Positions 38,091 to 46,947 of a DNA stretch of 64,000 bases are shown piece after piece. Below the pieces are notes generated by a model, which had not been told where the DNA came from, did no database searches, and saw only the letters and a program-made list of their open reading frames with translations. Origin of the DNA: Reyranella sp. (GTDB lineage Bacteria; Pseudomonadota; Alphaproteobacteria; Reyranellales; Reyranellaceae); contig NZ_SCVH01000017.1 in the NCBI RefSeq assembly GCF_004296935.1, positions 1 to 64,000 of the forward strand, in the 5' to 3' direction. Position 1 is the first letter of the stretch. The number at the start of each line of letters is the position of its first letter. Made by a program: the position numbers and the translations under genes.

Positions 38091-38936
38091 ATGAACCCCG
38101 CTCCGGCACCTGTAACAGCGTCCGTCCCTGCCACGTCGATCAACGTCATCGACGTGGCCAACATCGAGGTGATTTACAATCACGTCATCCTCGTGCTGAA
38201 GGGCGTCTCGTTGTCGGTGCCGGAGGGCGGCATCGTGGCGCTGCTCGGCGGCAACGGTGCCGGCAAGTCGACGACCTTGAAGGCGATTTCCAACCTGCTG
38301 CGCACCGAGCGCGGCGAGGTCACCAAGGGCCACGTCCATTGCCGCGGCGAGCGGGTCGATGGCCTCACGCCCAACGACCTGGTGCGGCGCGGCGTCATCC
38401 AGGTGATGGAGGGGAGGCACTGCTTCGGCCATCTCACGGTCGAGGAGAACCTGCTGACCGGCGCCTTCATCCACGGCAGCAAGCGCCGCCAGATCGCCGA
38501 CGACCTGGAGAAGGTCTATCACTACTTTCCGCGCCTCAGGGACCGCCGGACCAGCCAGGCGGGCTACACCTCGGGTGGCGAGCAGCAGATGGTGGCGATC
38601 GGCCGGGCGCTCATGAGCCGGCCCACCACCATCCTGCTCGACGAGCCGTCGATGGGGCTGGCGCCGCAGCTCGTCGAGGAGATCTTCGAGATCGTGAAGA
38701 ACCTCAACGAGCGGGAAAAGGTTTCCATCCTGCTGGCCGAACAGAACACCAACGTGGCGCTGCGCTATGCCCACTACGGTTACATCCTGGAGAATGGCCG
38801 CGTTGTGCTCGACGGCAATGCCACCGCCTTGCGCGAGAACGAGGACGTGAAGGAATTCTACCTCGGCATCGGCGGCGAAGGCCGCCGCTCGTTCCGCGAC
38901 GTCAAGCACTACCGCCGGCGCAAGCGCTGGCTCTAG
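38091..38936 (+). CDS. LIV-type ABC transporter ATP-binding protein (LivF-like)
   Basis: 281 aa. Walker A GGNGAGKST (53-61), signature TSGGEQQMVAIGRAL, Walker B ILLDEPSMGLAP. A basic tail of about 20 residues (KHYRRRKRWL) extends beyond the usual LivF end; the same tail type occurs in aromatic-acid LIV systems as I recall. Last gene of the operon, ending 7 nt before a convergent membrane-protein gene. Confidence 0.93.
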   Translation: MNPAPAPVTASVPATSINVIDVANIEVIYNHVILVLKGVSLSVPEGGIVALLGGNGAGKSTTLKAISNLLRTERGEVTKGHVHCRGERVDGLTPNDLVRRGVIQVMEGRHCFGHLTVEENLLTGAFIHGSKRRQIADDLEKVYHYFPRLRDRRTSQAGYTSGGEQQMVAIGRALMSRPTTILLDEPSMGLAPQLVEEIFEIVKNLNEREKVSILLAEQNTNVALRYAHYGYILENGRVVLDGNATALRENEDVKEFYLGIGGEGRRSFRDVKHYRRRKRWL

Positions 38937-38943
38937 GGGCGCT

Positions 38944-39309
38944 CTACGAACGGACGAGCGTGCTCCATGCCGCAAAGGCAAGGGGCGGCAGCGCAATGAG
39001 GTCGGCGATGGCAATGGTGCGCAAGGTGCCGGCCGGATTGCCGTAGAGCGCGTAAAAGCCCAGGAAGCCCAGGATGTTGATCGCCGCGGCCAGCAGGGCG
39101 GCGGGACGCACCGGCGCCGACCAGCTTGCCCACAGGCAGAGGATGCCGACCAGCGCCAGCAGGAGCGCGCGGTGGCGCAACAGCACCAGCAGCGTCGAGT
39201 CGCCCGGGGTGATGCCATAGAGGCGGGTGAGCGTCTCGGGCACGAACACCGGCGCGATCGGCATCAGGTGAATGGCGCCGACGACGGCGAAGGCGAGCGA
39301 AGTCCACAT
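38944..39309 (-). CDS. Small integral membrane protein
   Basis: 121 aa with four hydrophobic segments (about 3-22, 46-64, 68-88 and 96-115). No catalytic motifs. Only a topology-level description is possible. It converges with the LivF-like gene (7 nt apart), and a 56-bp gap separates it from the AhpD-like gene. Confidence 0.65.
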   Translation of the reverse strand: MWTSLAFAVVGAIHLMPIAPVFVPETLTRLYGITPGDSTLLVLLRHRALLLALVGILCLWASWSAPVRPAALLAAAINILGFLGFYALYGNPAGTLRTIAIADLIALPPLAFAAWSTLVRS

Positions 39310-39365
39310 GCGGCCAGCTTCCCTGCCGGCCAGCGTGCGGGCAATTACCCGCGAGGTAAGGGCTC

Positions 39366-39848
39366 TCAGGCTGCCTTGCTGGCCGCCGCCTTCCTCGGGA
39401 TCGGCGGCGCGAAGCGGAAGGCCGCCCCCAGCCGGTTCCAGGCGTTGATGGTGGCGATGGCGGTGCTCAGGAACACGAGCTCGCTTTCACTGAAGTACTT
39501 GCGGACGGCTTCATAGGTTGCGTCTGAGACGCCGCGGCCGGCCAGATTTGTCAGCGCCTCGGCCCAGGCGAGCGCGGCGCACTCGCGCTCGGAGAAGATG
39601 CCGGCCTCGGGCCAGGTCGCCACCAGGTCGAGCTTCTCCTGGGCGATGCCGAGCTTGCGTGAGACGTTGAGATGGATTTGCAGGCAGAAGGCGCAGTTGT
39701 TGATCTGCGAGACGCGGAGCTTGACCAGCTCGACGATCTCCTTGTCGAGGCCCGACTCGTCGGCGGTCTTGCCCATCGCGAGCAAAGCGGCCTGGGCGGC
39801 GGGGGCGGTCTTCTGGAACGTGTCGTAGGCGATGCGGACGTGAGACAT
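39366..39848 (-). CDS. Carboxymuconolactone decarboxylase/AhpD-family protein
   Basis: 160 aa. The redox motif CAFC with following His (NNCAFCLQIH) is that of AhpD-like peroxidase-type proteins rather than of true muconolactone decarboxylases. It likely takes part in antioxidant defence. Two GATATT direct repeats lie upstream of its ATG (39860-39865 and 39874-39879), starts 14 bp apart, and could bind a regulator. It is divergent from the PaaK-like gene. Confidence 0.88.
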   Translation of the reverse strand: MSHVRIAYDTFQKTAPAAQAALLAMGKTADESGLDKEIVELVKLRVSQINNCAFCLQIHLNVSRKLGIAQEKLDLVATWPEAGIFSERECAALAWAEALTNLAGRGVSDATYEAVRKYFSESELVFLSTAIATINAWNRLGAAFRFAPPIPRKAAASKAA

Positions 39849-39947
39849 GACGGCTCCATGATATTCGTACTCTGATATTATGCTGATGCCTTGCCGTTGC
39901 AAGGCGGGGAGCGGGGTTCTACGGTCGGCAAAAGACCGAGGAAACCC

Positions 39948-41195
39948 ATGTCGAAAGCCATGTCCAAGCACTACGACACGCTGGAAACCCGTTCGCCCGC
40001 CGAGCGCGAAAAGGCGCTGATGCAGGCGCTGCCGCAGCAGATCGCCCACGCCAAGGCCAACGCGCCGTTCTTCGCGGCGTGGCTGAAAGACGTCGATCCG
40101 GCTGAGGTCACCTCGCGCGCGGCGCTCGCGAGGCTACCGGTGCTGCGCAAGTCGGTGCTCGGCGAGGTGCAGAAGAAGAACCCGCCGATGGGTGGCCTGA
40201 TCACCGTGCCGATGAGCAAGGTGCGCCACGTCTTCATGTCGCCCGGCCCGATCTTCGAGATCGACACCGACGAGCCCGACTATTTCCGCGGCGCGCGGGC
40301 CATGCATGCCGGCGGTTTCCGGCCCGGCGACGTCGTCTACAACACCTTCTCCTATCACCTGACCCCGGCCGGCATCATGATGGAGTCGGCGCTGCGGGCA
40401 CTCGGCTGCGCCGTGGTGCCGGGCGGCGTCGGCAACACCGAGCTGCAGCTCGACGCCATCGCCGCGATCCGGCCCTCTGGCTATGTCGGCACGCCCTCGT
40501 TCCTGAAAATCCTGATCGAGAAGGCGGCGGAGTTGGGCAAGGACATCTCCTCGCTGAAACATGCCTTCGTCGGCGCCGAGGCGCTGCCGCCGTCACTGCG
40601 TCAGATGTTCATCGACAAGGGCATGACCTGCCTGCAGAGCTACGGCACGGCCGATCTCGGCACCATCGCCTACGAGTCCGAATCCATTCAGGGCATGACC
40701 GTCGACGAGGGTGTGATCGTCGAGATCGTGCAGCCGGGAACCGGCGATCCGGTGCCCGAGGGCGACGTCGGCGAGGTGGTCGTCACTACCTTCAACCGCG
40801 CCTATCCGCTGATCCGCTTCGGCACCGGCGACATGTCGGCGGTGCTGGCGGGCCCGAGCCCGTGCGGGCGCACCAACATGCGCATAAAAGGCTGGATGGG
40901 CCGCGCCGACCAGCGCACCAAGGTGCGCGGCATGTTCGTCGATCCGGAGCAGATCGCCGAGATCGCGAAGAAGCACCCCGGGCTCGGCCGCCTGCGCCTG
41001 GTGATCGACTGGGTGAACCAGGCCGACGTCATGACGCTCAAGGTCGAGAGCGCCGACACCGCGCCGGCGCTTGGCGCGGCGCTGGAGGCCACGGTTCGCA
41101 CGGTCTGCAAGGTCGGCGGCAAGGTCGAGTTCGCCAAGCCTGGCAGCCTGCCCAACGACGGCAAGGTGATCGACGACGTCAGAAAGTACACGTGA
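39948..41195 (+). CDS. Phenylacetate-CoA ligase-like AMP-forming enzyme
   Basis: 415 aa, within the PaaK-family range. N-terminal LETRSPAEREKALMQALPQ and the middle GTADLGTIAYESE with RFGTGDMSAVL are typical of the PaaK branch. It should activate an aromatic acid to its CoA thioester. The start has GAGGAAACCC upstream. An SDR gene follows after 7 nt, a likely pathway partner. The rest of the paa pathway is not in this window. Confidence 0.86.
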   Translation: MSKAMSKHYDTLETRSPAEREKALMQALPQQIAHAKANAPFFAAWLKDVDPAEVTSRAALARLPVLRKSVLGEVQKKNPPMGGLITVPMSKVRHVFMSPGPIFEIDTDEPDYFRGARAMHAGGFRPGDVVYNTFSYHLTPAGIMMESALRALGCAVVPGGVGNTELQLDAIAAIRPSGYVGTPSFLKILIEKAAELGKDISSLKHAFVGAEALPPSLRQMFIDKGMTCLQSYGTADLGTIAYESESIQGMTVDEGVIVEIVQPGTGDPVPEGDVGEVVVTTFNRAYPLIRFGTGDMSAVLAGPSPCGRTNMRIKGWMGRADQRTKVRGMFVDPEQIAEIAKKHPGLGRLRLVIDWVNQADVMTLKVESADTAPALGAALEATVRTVCKVGGKVEFAKPGSLPNDGKVIDDVRKYT

Positions 41196-41202
41196 GGACG
41201 GG

Positions 41203-41997
41203 ATGGAACTGGGTCTGGGCAGCAAGCACGCACTGGTGACCGGCTCGACCGCAGGTATCGGCTACGCAATCGCCAAGGGCCTCGCCGCCGAAGGCGCGCA
41301 TGTCGTCCTGACCGGCCGCACCCAGGCGGGCATCGACGCCGCCTTGAAACGCCTGCGCGATTCGGTGCCCGAGGCCAAGGTGACCGGCATCGCCGCCGAC
41401 TGCGCGACCGCTGAAGGGGCTGATGCGGTGTTTGCGCGCGTTCCCGAGCTCGACGTGCTGGTGAACAATCTCGGCATCTACGGGCGCAAGCCCGCCTTCG
41501 AGATCGACGATGGCGAATGGCGGCGCTTCTTCGAGGTCAATGTCATGAGCGGCATCCGCTTCACCCGTCACTATGCCCCGGGCATGGCCCGCCGCGGCTG
41601 GGGCCGTGTCCTTTTCGTGTCGAGCGAATCGGCGCTCAACATCCCGCCCGAGATGATCCACTACGGCATGACCAAGACCGCCCAGCTCTCGGTCAGCCAC
41701 GGCTTCGCCATGGAGCTCGCCGGCACGGGGGTGACGGTGAACGCCCTGCTGCCGGGCCCGACGCACACCGAGAACACCGACCGGCTGCGCGCCGAGCGGG
41801 CGAAGGCAGCCGGCGTGACGGTGGCCGAGATCGAGGCGGCCTTCCTGCGCGACCACAGGCCGACCTCGCTGATCCGCCGCTTCACCAGCGCCGACGAGGT
41901 GGCGGCCCTTGGCGTCTATCTCTGCAGCGAGGCGGCGTCAGGCACCTCGGGCGCCGCCATGCGCGTCGACGGCGGCGTCGTGAACCAGATCATGTGA
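41203..41997 (+). CDS. SDR-family oxidoreductase
   Basis: 264 aa classical short-chain dehydrogenase. Cofactor motif TGSTAGIG (14-21), NNLG in place of NNAG, catalytic Ser in FVSSESA and YGMTK (Tyr-xxx-Lys). C-terminal GTSGAAMRVDGG is normal. Unlike the SDR at 6971, this one has a full catalytic set. Coupled with the PaaK-like ligase by a 7-nt gap. The TGA stop lies in the first base positions of a REP-like unit. Confidence 0.9.
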   Translation: MELGLGSKHALVTGSTAGIGYAIAKGLAAEGAHVVLTGRTQAGIDAALKRLRDSVPEAKVTGIAADCATAEGADAVFARVPELDVLVNNLGIYGRKPAFEIDDGEWRRFFEVNVMSGIRFTRHYAPGMARRGWGRVLFVSSESALNIPPEMIHYGMTKTAQLSVSHGFAMELAGTGVTVNALLPGPTHTENTDRLRAERAKAAGVTVAEIEAAFLRDHRPTSLIRRFTSADEVAALGVYLCSEAASGTSGAAMRVDGGVVNQIM

Positions 41998-42120
41998 CCC
42001 CCTCCGCCAAAGGCGCTGTAAACAGCGCCGGCGCGGGGCACCTCCCCCGAGACGGGGGAGCAGAAGAGGCTTCCCTTCCCCCGTCTGCGGGGGAAGGTGG
42101 CGCGTAGCGCCGGAAGGGGG
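41995..42120. repeat. REP-like pair, opposed units
   Basis: It begins with the TGA stop of the SDR gene (TGACCCCCTCCGCC) and runs to the stop side of the Bug gene at 42123. Within it are the hairpins GGCGCTGT/ACAGCGCC (41.. about 42012-42029), CTCCCCCG/CGGGGGAG, CTTCCCCCG/CGGGGGAAG and GGCGC/GCGCC. The first unit matches those near 10346 and 12323. The second is in opposite orientation, so the pair resembles a bacterial interspersed mosaic element lying between convergent genes. Confidence 0.78.
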
Positions 42121-42122
42121 GC

Positions 42123-43151
42123 TTAGTTCACGTCGAGCTTGAGGCCTTCCTTGTCGATCACGCCCTTCCATTGGGCGATCTGGGCGTTGACGAAGCCGCT
42201 GAACTGCTCGGGCGTACCGTAGGCGGGGAAGCCCGCCATGGTCTTGAAGCGCTCCTTGGTCTTCTCGCCGTCCAGCCAGGCCTTCATCTGGGCATTGAGC
42301 GAGTCGACGGCCGGCTTGGGTGTGTTGGCGGGCAGGAAGACGCCGAACCAGGTCGAGACGTCGAACGGCTTCAGCTCGGGCATGGTCTCGCAGATCGGCA
42401 CCAACTCGGGCGTCATCGGGTTGCGCTCCTTCGAGGTGAGCCCGAGCGCGCGCAGCTTGCCCGCGCGGACGAATTCGATGGAGGTCGTGAGGTTGTCGAA
42501 GAAGTACGAGGTGACGCCGGCCATCAGGTCCTGCAGTGCAGGTGCCGCGCCGCGGTAGGGAATATGCTCGGCCTTGGTGCCGGTGAGCTGGAGGAACCAG
42601 GCGCCCGACAGGTGCGGCGATTGGCCGGTGCCCGACGAGGCATAGGACACCTTGCCGTTCTGCGCCTTCAGCCAGGCGACGAATTCCGGCACCGTCTTGG
42701 CCGGCACCGAGGGGTGCACCACCAGCACGTTGGGCGCGGTCAGCACGCACGACACCGGGATCAGGCTGGCCGGCGTGTAGGGCATGTTGCGGTAGAGCGA
42801 GTAGCCGATCGACTGCGGGCCGATGTTGCCCATCAGGATGGTGTGGCCGTCGGGCGCGGACTTGACCACCTCGTTGGAGCCGATGACGCCACCGGCACCC
42901 GACTTGTTCTCGACCACGCAGGTCTGGCCCCAGGCCTGCTGCAGGTGGGCGGCCAGCAGGCGGGCCACGATGTCGGTGGTGCCTCCGGGAGCCGCCGGGA
43001 CGACGATCTTGACGCCCTGGGTGGGCTTCCAGGGCGACGAGCCGCTCGACTGGGCGCCCAGAGTCCGGGGCAGCAGGGCGGCGGCGGGCAGGGCAGCGGC
43101 GGCGCCCGTGGCCAAACGAACGGCAGTGCGACGGGAAAGGCGGCGGATCAT
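42123..43151 (-). CDS. Bug-family tripartite tricarboxylate transporter substrate-binding protein
   Basis: 342 aa. Twin-arginine signal (LSRRTAVRLATG) ending near LGAQ. Mature hallmarks: KIVVPAAPGGTTDIVAR, ENKSGAGGVIGSNEV and YASSGTGQSPHLSG. The aspartate-ligand region PGGTTD is the canonical form, unlike the Bug protein at 11336, which has AGGVCD. Orphan with respect to TctA/TctB. Convergent with the PaaK/SDR operon across a REP-like pair. Confidence 0.92.
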   Translation of the reverse strand: MIRRLSRRTAVRLATGAAAALPAAALLPRTLGAQSSGSSPWKPTQGVKIVVPAAPGGTTDIVARLLAAHLQQAWGQTCVVENKSGAGGVIGSNEVVKSAPDGHTILMGNIGPQSIGYSLYRNMPYTPASLIPVSCVLTAPNVLVVHPSVPAKTVPEFVAWLKAQNGKVSYASSGTGQSPHLSGAWFLQLTGTKAEHIPYRGAAPALQDLMAGVTSYFFDNLTTSIEFVRAGKLRALGLTSKERNPMTPELVPICETMPELKPFDVSTWFGVFLPANTPKPAVDSLNAQMKAWLDGEKTKERFKTMAGFPAYGTPEQFSGFVNAQIAQWKGVIDKEGLKLDVN

Positions 43152-43319
43152 CGTTTCCTCACGGTTCTCTACTCATCGGGCGCGTGCCGTACCACGGGCC
43201 CACTGGCAAATCCGCCACAATTCCCGTATCTAGTCGCTGTGCGGCTGCCCCCGATTCGCCGGGCTCTTCCGGCGGGTTCGCCCCCCCCTCTCACGGGGTC
43301 CGCGCCAAGGAGGACTATC

Positions 43320-44189
43320 TTGAAGAGGCGCACTTTCGTCTCCGGCACCGCGGCGCTCGCCGCGGCCGGTTTCGGCTCGCCGGCAGTCGCCGCGAGCATC
43401 AAGCCCTACAGCTGGGATCTCAACCCGCCAACCGACACCCGCGAAAACTTCATCGCCTGGGGCAAGGCGCGCGGCGAGGATTCCGTGTTCCTCGGCCAGC
43501 GGTGGGACCGCTTCCAGGCGCTGCTGAAGAACAAGGACGTCTGGGGTGCGGCCACCATCCGCGCCTTCCTCCTGACGCCGCGTGAAGAATTCGCTTCGAT
43601 CAGTGCGGCGATCCACAAGCGTGCCTACGAACATGCCTTCCTCGACATCGGCTATGGCGTCACCATGTCCGGCCCGCACATCCAGGGCCGCATGACCAAC
43701 GTCATTGACGTCAAGCGCGGCGAAAAGGTGCTCGAGATCGGCACCGGCTCGGGCGTGCAGTCGGCCTATATCGCCAATCTCACCGAGAATGCCTACACGA
43801 TCGAGATCATCGCGCCGCTCGCCGCCCGCACGCGCGCGCTGTACGACAAGCTGATCGACAAGGGCTACACCGAGTACAAGCACATCAAGACCAAGGCCGC
43901 CGACGGCTACTACGGCTGGGAACAGGCGGCGCCCTTCGACAAGATCATCGTGACCTGCGGCATCGATCACGTGCCGCCGCCGCTGTTGCAGCAGCTCAAG
44001 GCCGGCGGCCTCATGGTCATTCCGGTCGGCCCCCCGGGCGCCCAGCGCGTGCTCAAGGTCGCCAAGACCCAAGGCGCCGACGGCTCAATCACCACCAGCC
44101 GCGAGGACATCTACGGCGGCAAGATCGTGCCCTTCGTGCCCTTCACCAAGCTCGACGGCGACAAGATCGCCGGCACGCACAACCGCTGA
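43320..44189 (+). CDS. Exported PIMT-like SAM-dependent methyltransferase
   Basis: 289 aa. The start is TTG, set by AAGGAGG 6 nt upstream. The protein opens MKRRTFVSGTAALAAAGFGSPAVAA, split here as a twin-arginine motif and an Ala-rich core ending near residue 24, so export by Tat is predicted. The rest is a protein-L-isoaspartate O-methyltransferase fold: SAM motif EIGTGSG (139-145), KAADGYYGW and IVTCGIDHVPPPLLQQLKAGG. A methyltransferase in the periplasm would lack obvious SAM supply, so either folding with bound cofactor precedes Tat export or the protein has another role. First gene of a four-gene run. Confidence 0.85.
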   Translation: MKRRTFVSGTAALAAAGFGSPAVAASIKPYSWDLNPPTDTRENFIAWGKARGEDSVFLGQRWDRFQALLKNKDVWGAATIRAFLLTPREEFASISAAIHKRAYEHAFLDIGYGVTMSGPHIQGRMTNVIDVKRGEKVLEIGTGSGVQSAYIANLTENAYTIEIIAPLAARTRALYDKLIDKGYTEYKHIKTKAADGYYGWEQAAPFDKIIVTCGIDHVPPPLLQQLKAGGLMVIPVGPPGAQRVLKVAKTQGADGSITTSREDIYGGKIVPFVPFTKLDGDKIAGTHNR

Positions 44190-44209
44190 CGTCGATACGC
44201 CTACGCTAC

Positions 44210-44236
44210 AGGGCCGCGCCATGAATGCGCGGCCCT
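44210..44236. other. Perfect intergenic hairpin
   Basis: AGGGCCGCGC/GCGCGGCCCT, a 10-bp stem with a 7-nt loop, between the PIMT-like stop and the TTG of the membrane protein gene. Without a U-run it is not a standard terminator; it may attenuate or stabilise the transcript inside the operon. Confidence 0.6.
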
Positions 44237-44280
44237 GATCGGCCGCAACGACGGCCCAACAACAACGGAGCCCCCTCCCT

Positions 44281-46947
44281 TTGACCGTCTCCGTCGATCT
44301 CGACAATCGTCCGTCGCTTTCCTTCTATTTGTCCGTAGGCCTCGTCGCCGGCAGCATCATCGCGCTGCAGATCGGCATCATGCGGGTGTTCTCGGTCGGC
44401 AGCTGGGCCCATTTCGGCTCGCTGGTCGTCAGCCTCGCCATGTTCGGCTTCGGCCTCACCAGCGCGGTCATGTGCGTCGGCAAGGGCTGGTTCGAGCGCC
44501 ACTGGGAAGGCGCGGTCAAGGGTGCGCTGCTGGCCTTCGGGCCGCTGATGGTGGTCTGCAACCTCGCTGCCCAGCAGGTGCCGTTCAACGCCATCTTCCT
44601 GATCTCCGACCCGATGCAGAAGTGGCGGCTGCTCGCCAACTTCGTGCTCTACTTCATGCCGTTCCTGGCCGGCGCGCTCTATCTCGGCGTCGTCTTCCTG
44701 AAGGCGCAGAAGACCTTTAACCGCGTCTACTTCGCCGACCTCGTGGGCTCGGGCCTGTGCGGGCTTTCCGTGCTGCTCGCCATGTACTTCTTCAAGCCCG
44801 ACGACCTCATCATGGCGCCGCTGCTGCTGTGGCTGGCCGGTGGCGTTCTGTGGTTCGTGGCGATGGGCGACCGGCGCGGCATCGCGGTCATCGTGGGCGT
44901 GGCGGTCCTGTCGGCCGCCGTGCATTACGCGGCGCCGCCGCTGCTCGGCATCCCCAAGCTCTCGGTCTCGGACTACAAGGGCGTGTCCTACGCCCGTAAA
45001 TTTCCGGACGCGCAGCGCACCTACGAGCGCGCCTCGCCGTTCGGCTATCTCGAGGTCTATTCCAGCTCCTATCTGCATTTTGCCCCGGGCCAGTCCGACA
45101 ACGCCGCCTTCAATGTCAAAAAAATGCCGGAGAACGCCTATCTCGGCCTCTACATCGACTCCGAGGGGCCGGCGGGCGTCATAAAGGATCTGCCGGCCGA
45201 CGAGACGCCGTATTTCCGGTATCTGCCGATGTTCTATCCGTACCTGCTGAAGAAGGATCCCAACACCTTCGTCGTGCAGTTCGGCGGCGGCATCTCCACC
45301 GCGGTGGCGCTGAAGTCGGGGTCCAGGCACGTGACCGTGGCCGAGGGCAATCCCGCGCTGCTGACGGCGTTTCGCGAGGACAGGGGGCTGCGCGCCTTCA
45401 CCGGCGACGTGCTGAACAACCCCAAGGTCACCGTCATCGACTATGACGGCCGCCTCTATGTCGCCGGCACGAAGAACCGCTACGACATCATCGACCTGTC
45501 GCTGGCCGATTCGGCGGGCCTCTCGAGTCCGGGCGGCTTCTCCATCGTCGAGAAGTATTCCTATACGCGGGAGGCCATGAGCGCCTACATGCGCGCGCTC
45601 ACGCCCGGAGGCATCCTTTCGGTCACCTTGTGGAACAAGGAAGAGCCGCCCAAGTCGGTGCTGAAACTCTACGCCACCATGGTGGCCGCGGCGCGTGACG
45701 TTGATGGAGGCAAGGACGTCGCGCAGAAATTCTACGTCGTCTCGTCCTACCTCTCGACCGCGACCGTGCTCTACAAGCGCGACGGCTTTACGCCCCAGGA
45801 AGTGGCCGAGCTCAACGCCCACACCAAGGCGATGTCGTTCGACGAGATCTACTATCCCGGCCTGAAAGTCGACACCTCCGACCTGAAACAGATCCTCTCC
45901 GACTATCACGACCAGTTCTTCTTCACGGGCGAGCAGGCCGATCCCACGGGACCCTCGGAGAAGGAGCCGAACGACAAGCCGCCGCCCGGTGCTCCGGGCG
46001 CTCCCACCGAAGCGAAGGCTGACGGCACGCCGCCGACCGCCAAGGTGCCCGCCACCGTGCTGGGCCGGCTCGCCTGGCACTATCTGATCAACGGCGGCTG
46101 GCAGAAGGAAGTGGCGGACAACTACGTGTTCGACACCCGCATCCTGACCAACCACCAGCCGTACTTCGCCGCCTACATCAAGGTGGGCGACCTCTTGAAG
46201 TTCACCGACCGGCTCGAGCTGGTGCAGGATGAATGGGGCTATCTGCTGCTGTGGGCGACGCTGGGCATCGCCACGATCTTCGCGCTCACCCTCGTGCTGC
46301 TCCCCGTGATCTTCGGCTGGCGCACGATCTTCAGCCGCTATCCCGGCAAGGCCGGCACGATGCTCTATTTCCTCTGCCTTGGCCTCGGCTACATCATCGT
46401 CGAGGTCGGCATGATCTCGCACTTCATCCTGGCGCTCTCCAACGCCACGGTGTCGGCGTCGGTGCTGATCACCGGCATGCTGGTGTTCTCGGGCTGCGGC
46501 AGCTTCTTCTCGGAGCGCTATCTCGACCGGGCACGCACCTTCATGCCCAAGGTCTTCCTCGCCATCTTCGCGATCCTGGCGCTCTACGCCTTCACCATCG
46601 ACTACGCGCTCGACTGGATCGGCACCTTGCCCTATGCGCTCCGCATCGCGCTCTGCATGCTGCTGCTGTTTCCGCCCGCCTTCCTGATGGGGTTCCCCAT
46701 GCCGACGGCGATGACCACGCTCGGCCGCCTCGGCAAGGACCACATGTTTCTGTGGGCCTGGGGCATAAACGGCTGCTTCTCGGTGATCGGCGCCGCCCTG
46801 GTGCCGATCGTGGCCACCAGCTTCGGCCTGCCCGCTGTCGTGCTGGTGGGTGCCTTCGCCTACCTGATCGCCTTGCCTGCCTTCTTCTCCGTCCTGATGC
46901 CGCTCCAGCCCCAGGCAACGGGGGTGGGGCGGCCCTCGGCGGCGTGA
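44281..46947 (+). CDS. Large membrane protein with spermidine-synthase-like domain
   Basis: 888 aa from a TTG start with GGAG upstream. Three parts: an N-terminal block of about six membrane segments (15-225), a soluble Rossmann-like domain (about 300-640) that matches spermidine-synthase/SAM-type domains (VVQFGGGISTAVALKSG, VTVAEGNP, YDIIDLSLADSAGLS), and a C-terminal membrane block of six or seven segments (650-880). A Pro-rich linker lies near 560-580. The usual polyamine-synthase catalytic Asp context is not clear, so true aminopropyl transfer is doubtful. Overlaps the next gene by 4 nt (GTGA). Confidence 0.82.
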   Translation: MTVSVDLDNRPSLSFYLSVGLVAGSIIALQIGIMRVFSVGSWAHFGSLVVSLAMFGFGLTSAVMCVGKGWFERHWEGAVKGALLAFGPLMVVCNLAAQQVPFNAIFLISDPMQKWRLLANFVLYFMPFLAGALYLGVVFLKAQKTFNRVYFADLVGSGLCGLSVLLAMYFFKPDDLIMAPLLLWLAGGVLWFVAMGDRRGIAVIVGVAVLSAAVHYAAPPLLGIPKLSVSDYKGVSYARKFPDAQRTYERASPFGYLEVYSSSYLHFAPGQSDNAAFNVKKMPENAYLGLYIDSEGPAGVIKDLPADETPYFRYLPMFYPYLLKKDPNTFVVQFGGGISTAVALKSGSRHVTVAEGNPALLTAFREDRGLRAFTGDVLNNPKVTVIDYDGRLYVAGTKNRYDIIDLSLADSAGLSSPGGFSIVEKYSYTREAMSAYMRALTPGGILSVTLWNKEEPPKSVLKLYATMVAAARDVDGGKDVAQKFYVVSSYLSTATVLYKRDGFTPQEVAELNAHTKAMSFDEIYYPGLKVDTSDLKQILSDYHDQFFFTGEQADPTGPSEKEPNDKPPPGAPGAPTEAKADGTPPTAKVPATVLGRLAWHYLINGGWQKEVADNYVFDTRILTNHQPYFAAYIKVGDLLKFTDRLELVQDEWGYLLLWATLGIATIFALTLVLLPVIFGWRTIFSRYPGKAGTMLYFLCLGLGYIIVEVGMISHFILALSNATVSASVLITGMLVFSGCGSFFSERYLDRARTFMPKVFLAIFAILALYAFTIDYALDWIGTLPYALRIALCMLLLFPPAFLMGFPMPTAMTTLGRLGKDHMFLWAWGINGCFSVIGAALVPIVATSFGLPAVVLVGAFAYLIALPAFFSVLMPLQPQATGVGRPSAA

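Noticed and set aside
44206..46743. An 845-codon minus-strand frame opposite the large membrane protein gene
   Set aside because: Its composition is Glu/Arg/His-rich and it has no recognisable domain, while the plus strand encodes a membrane protein with ordered topology and a good start.
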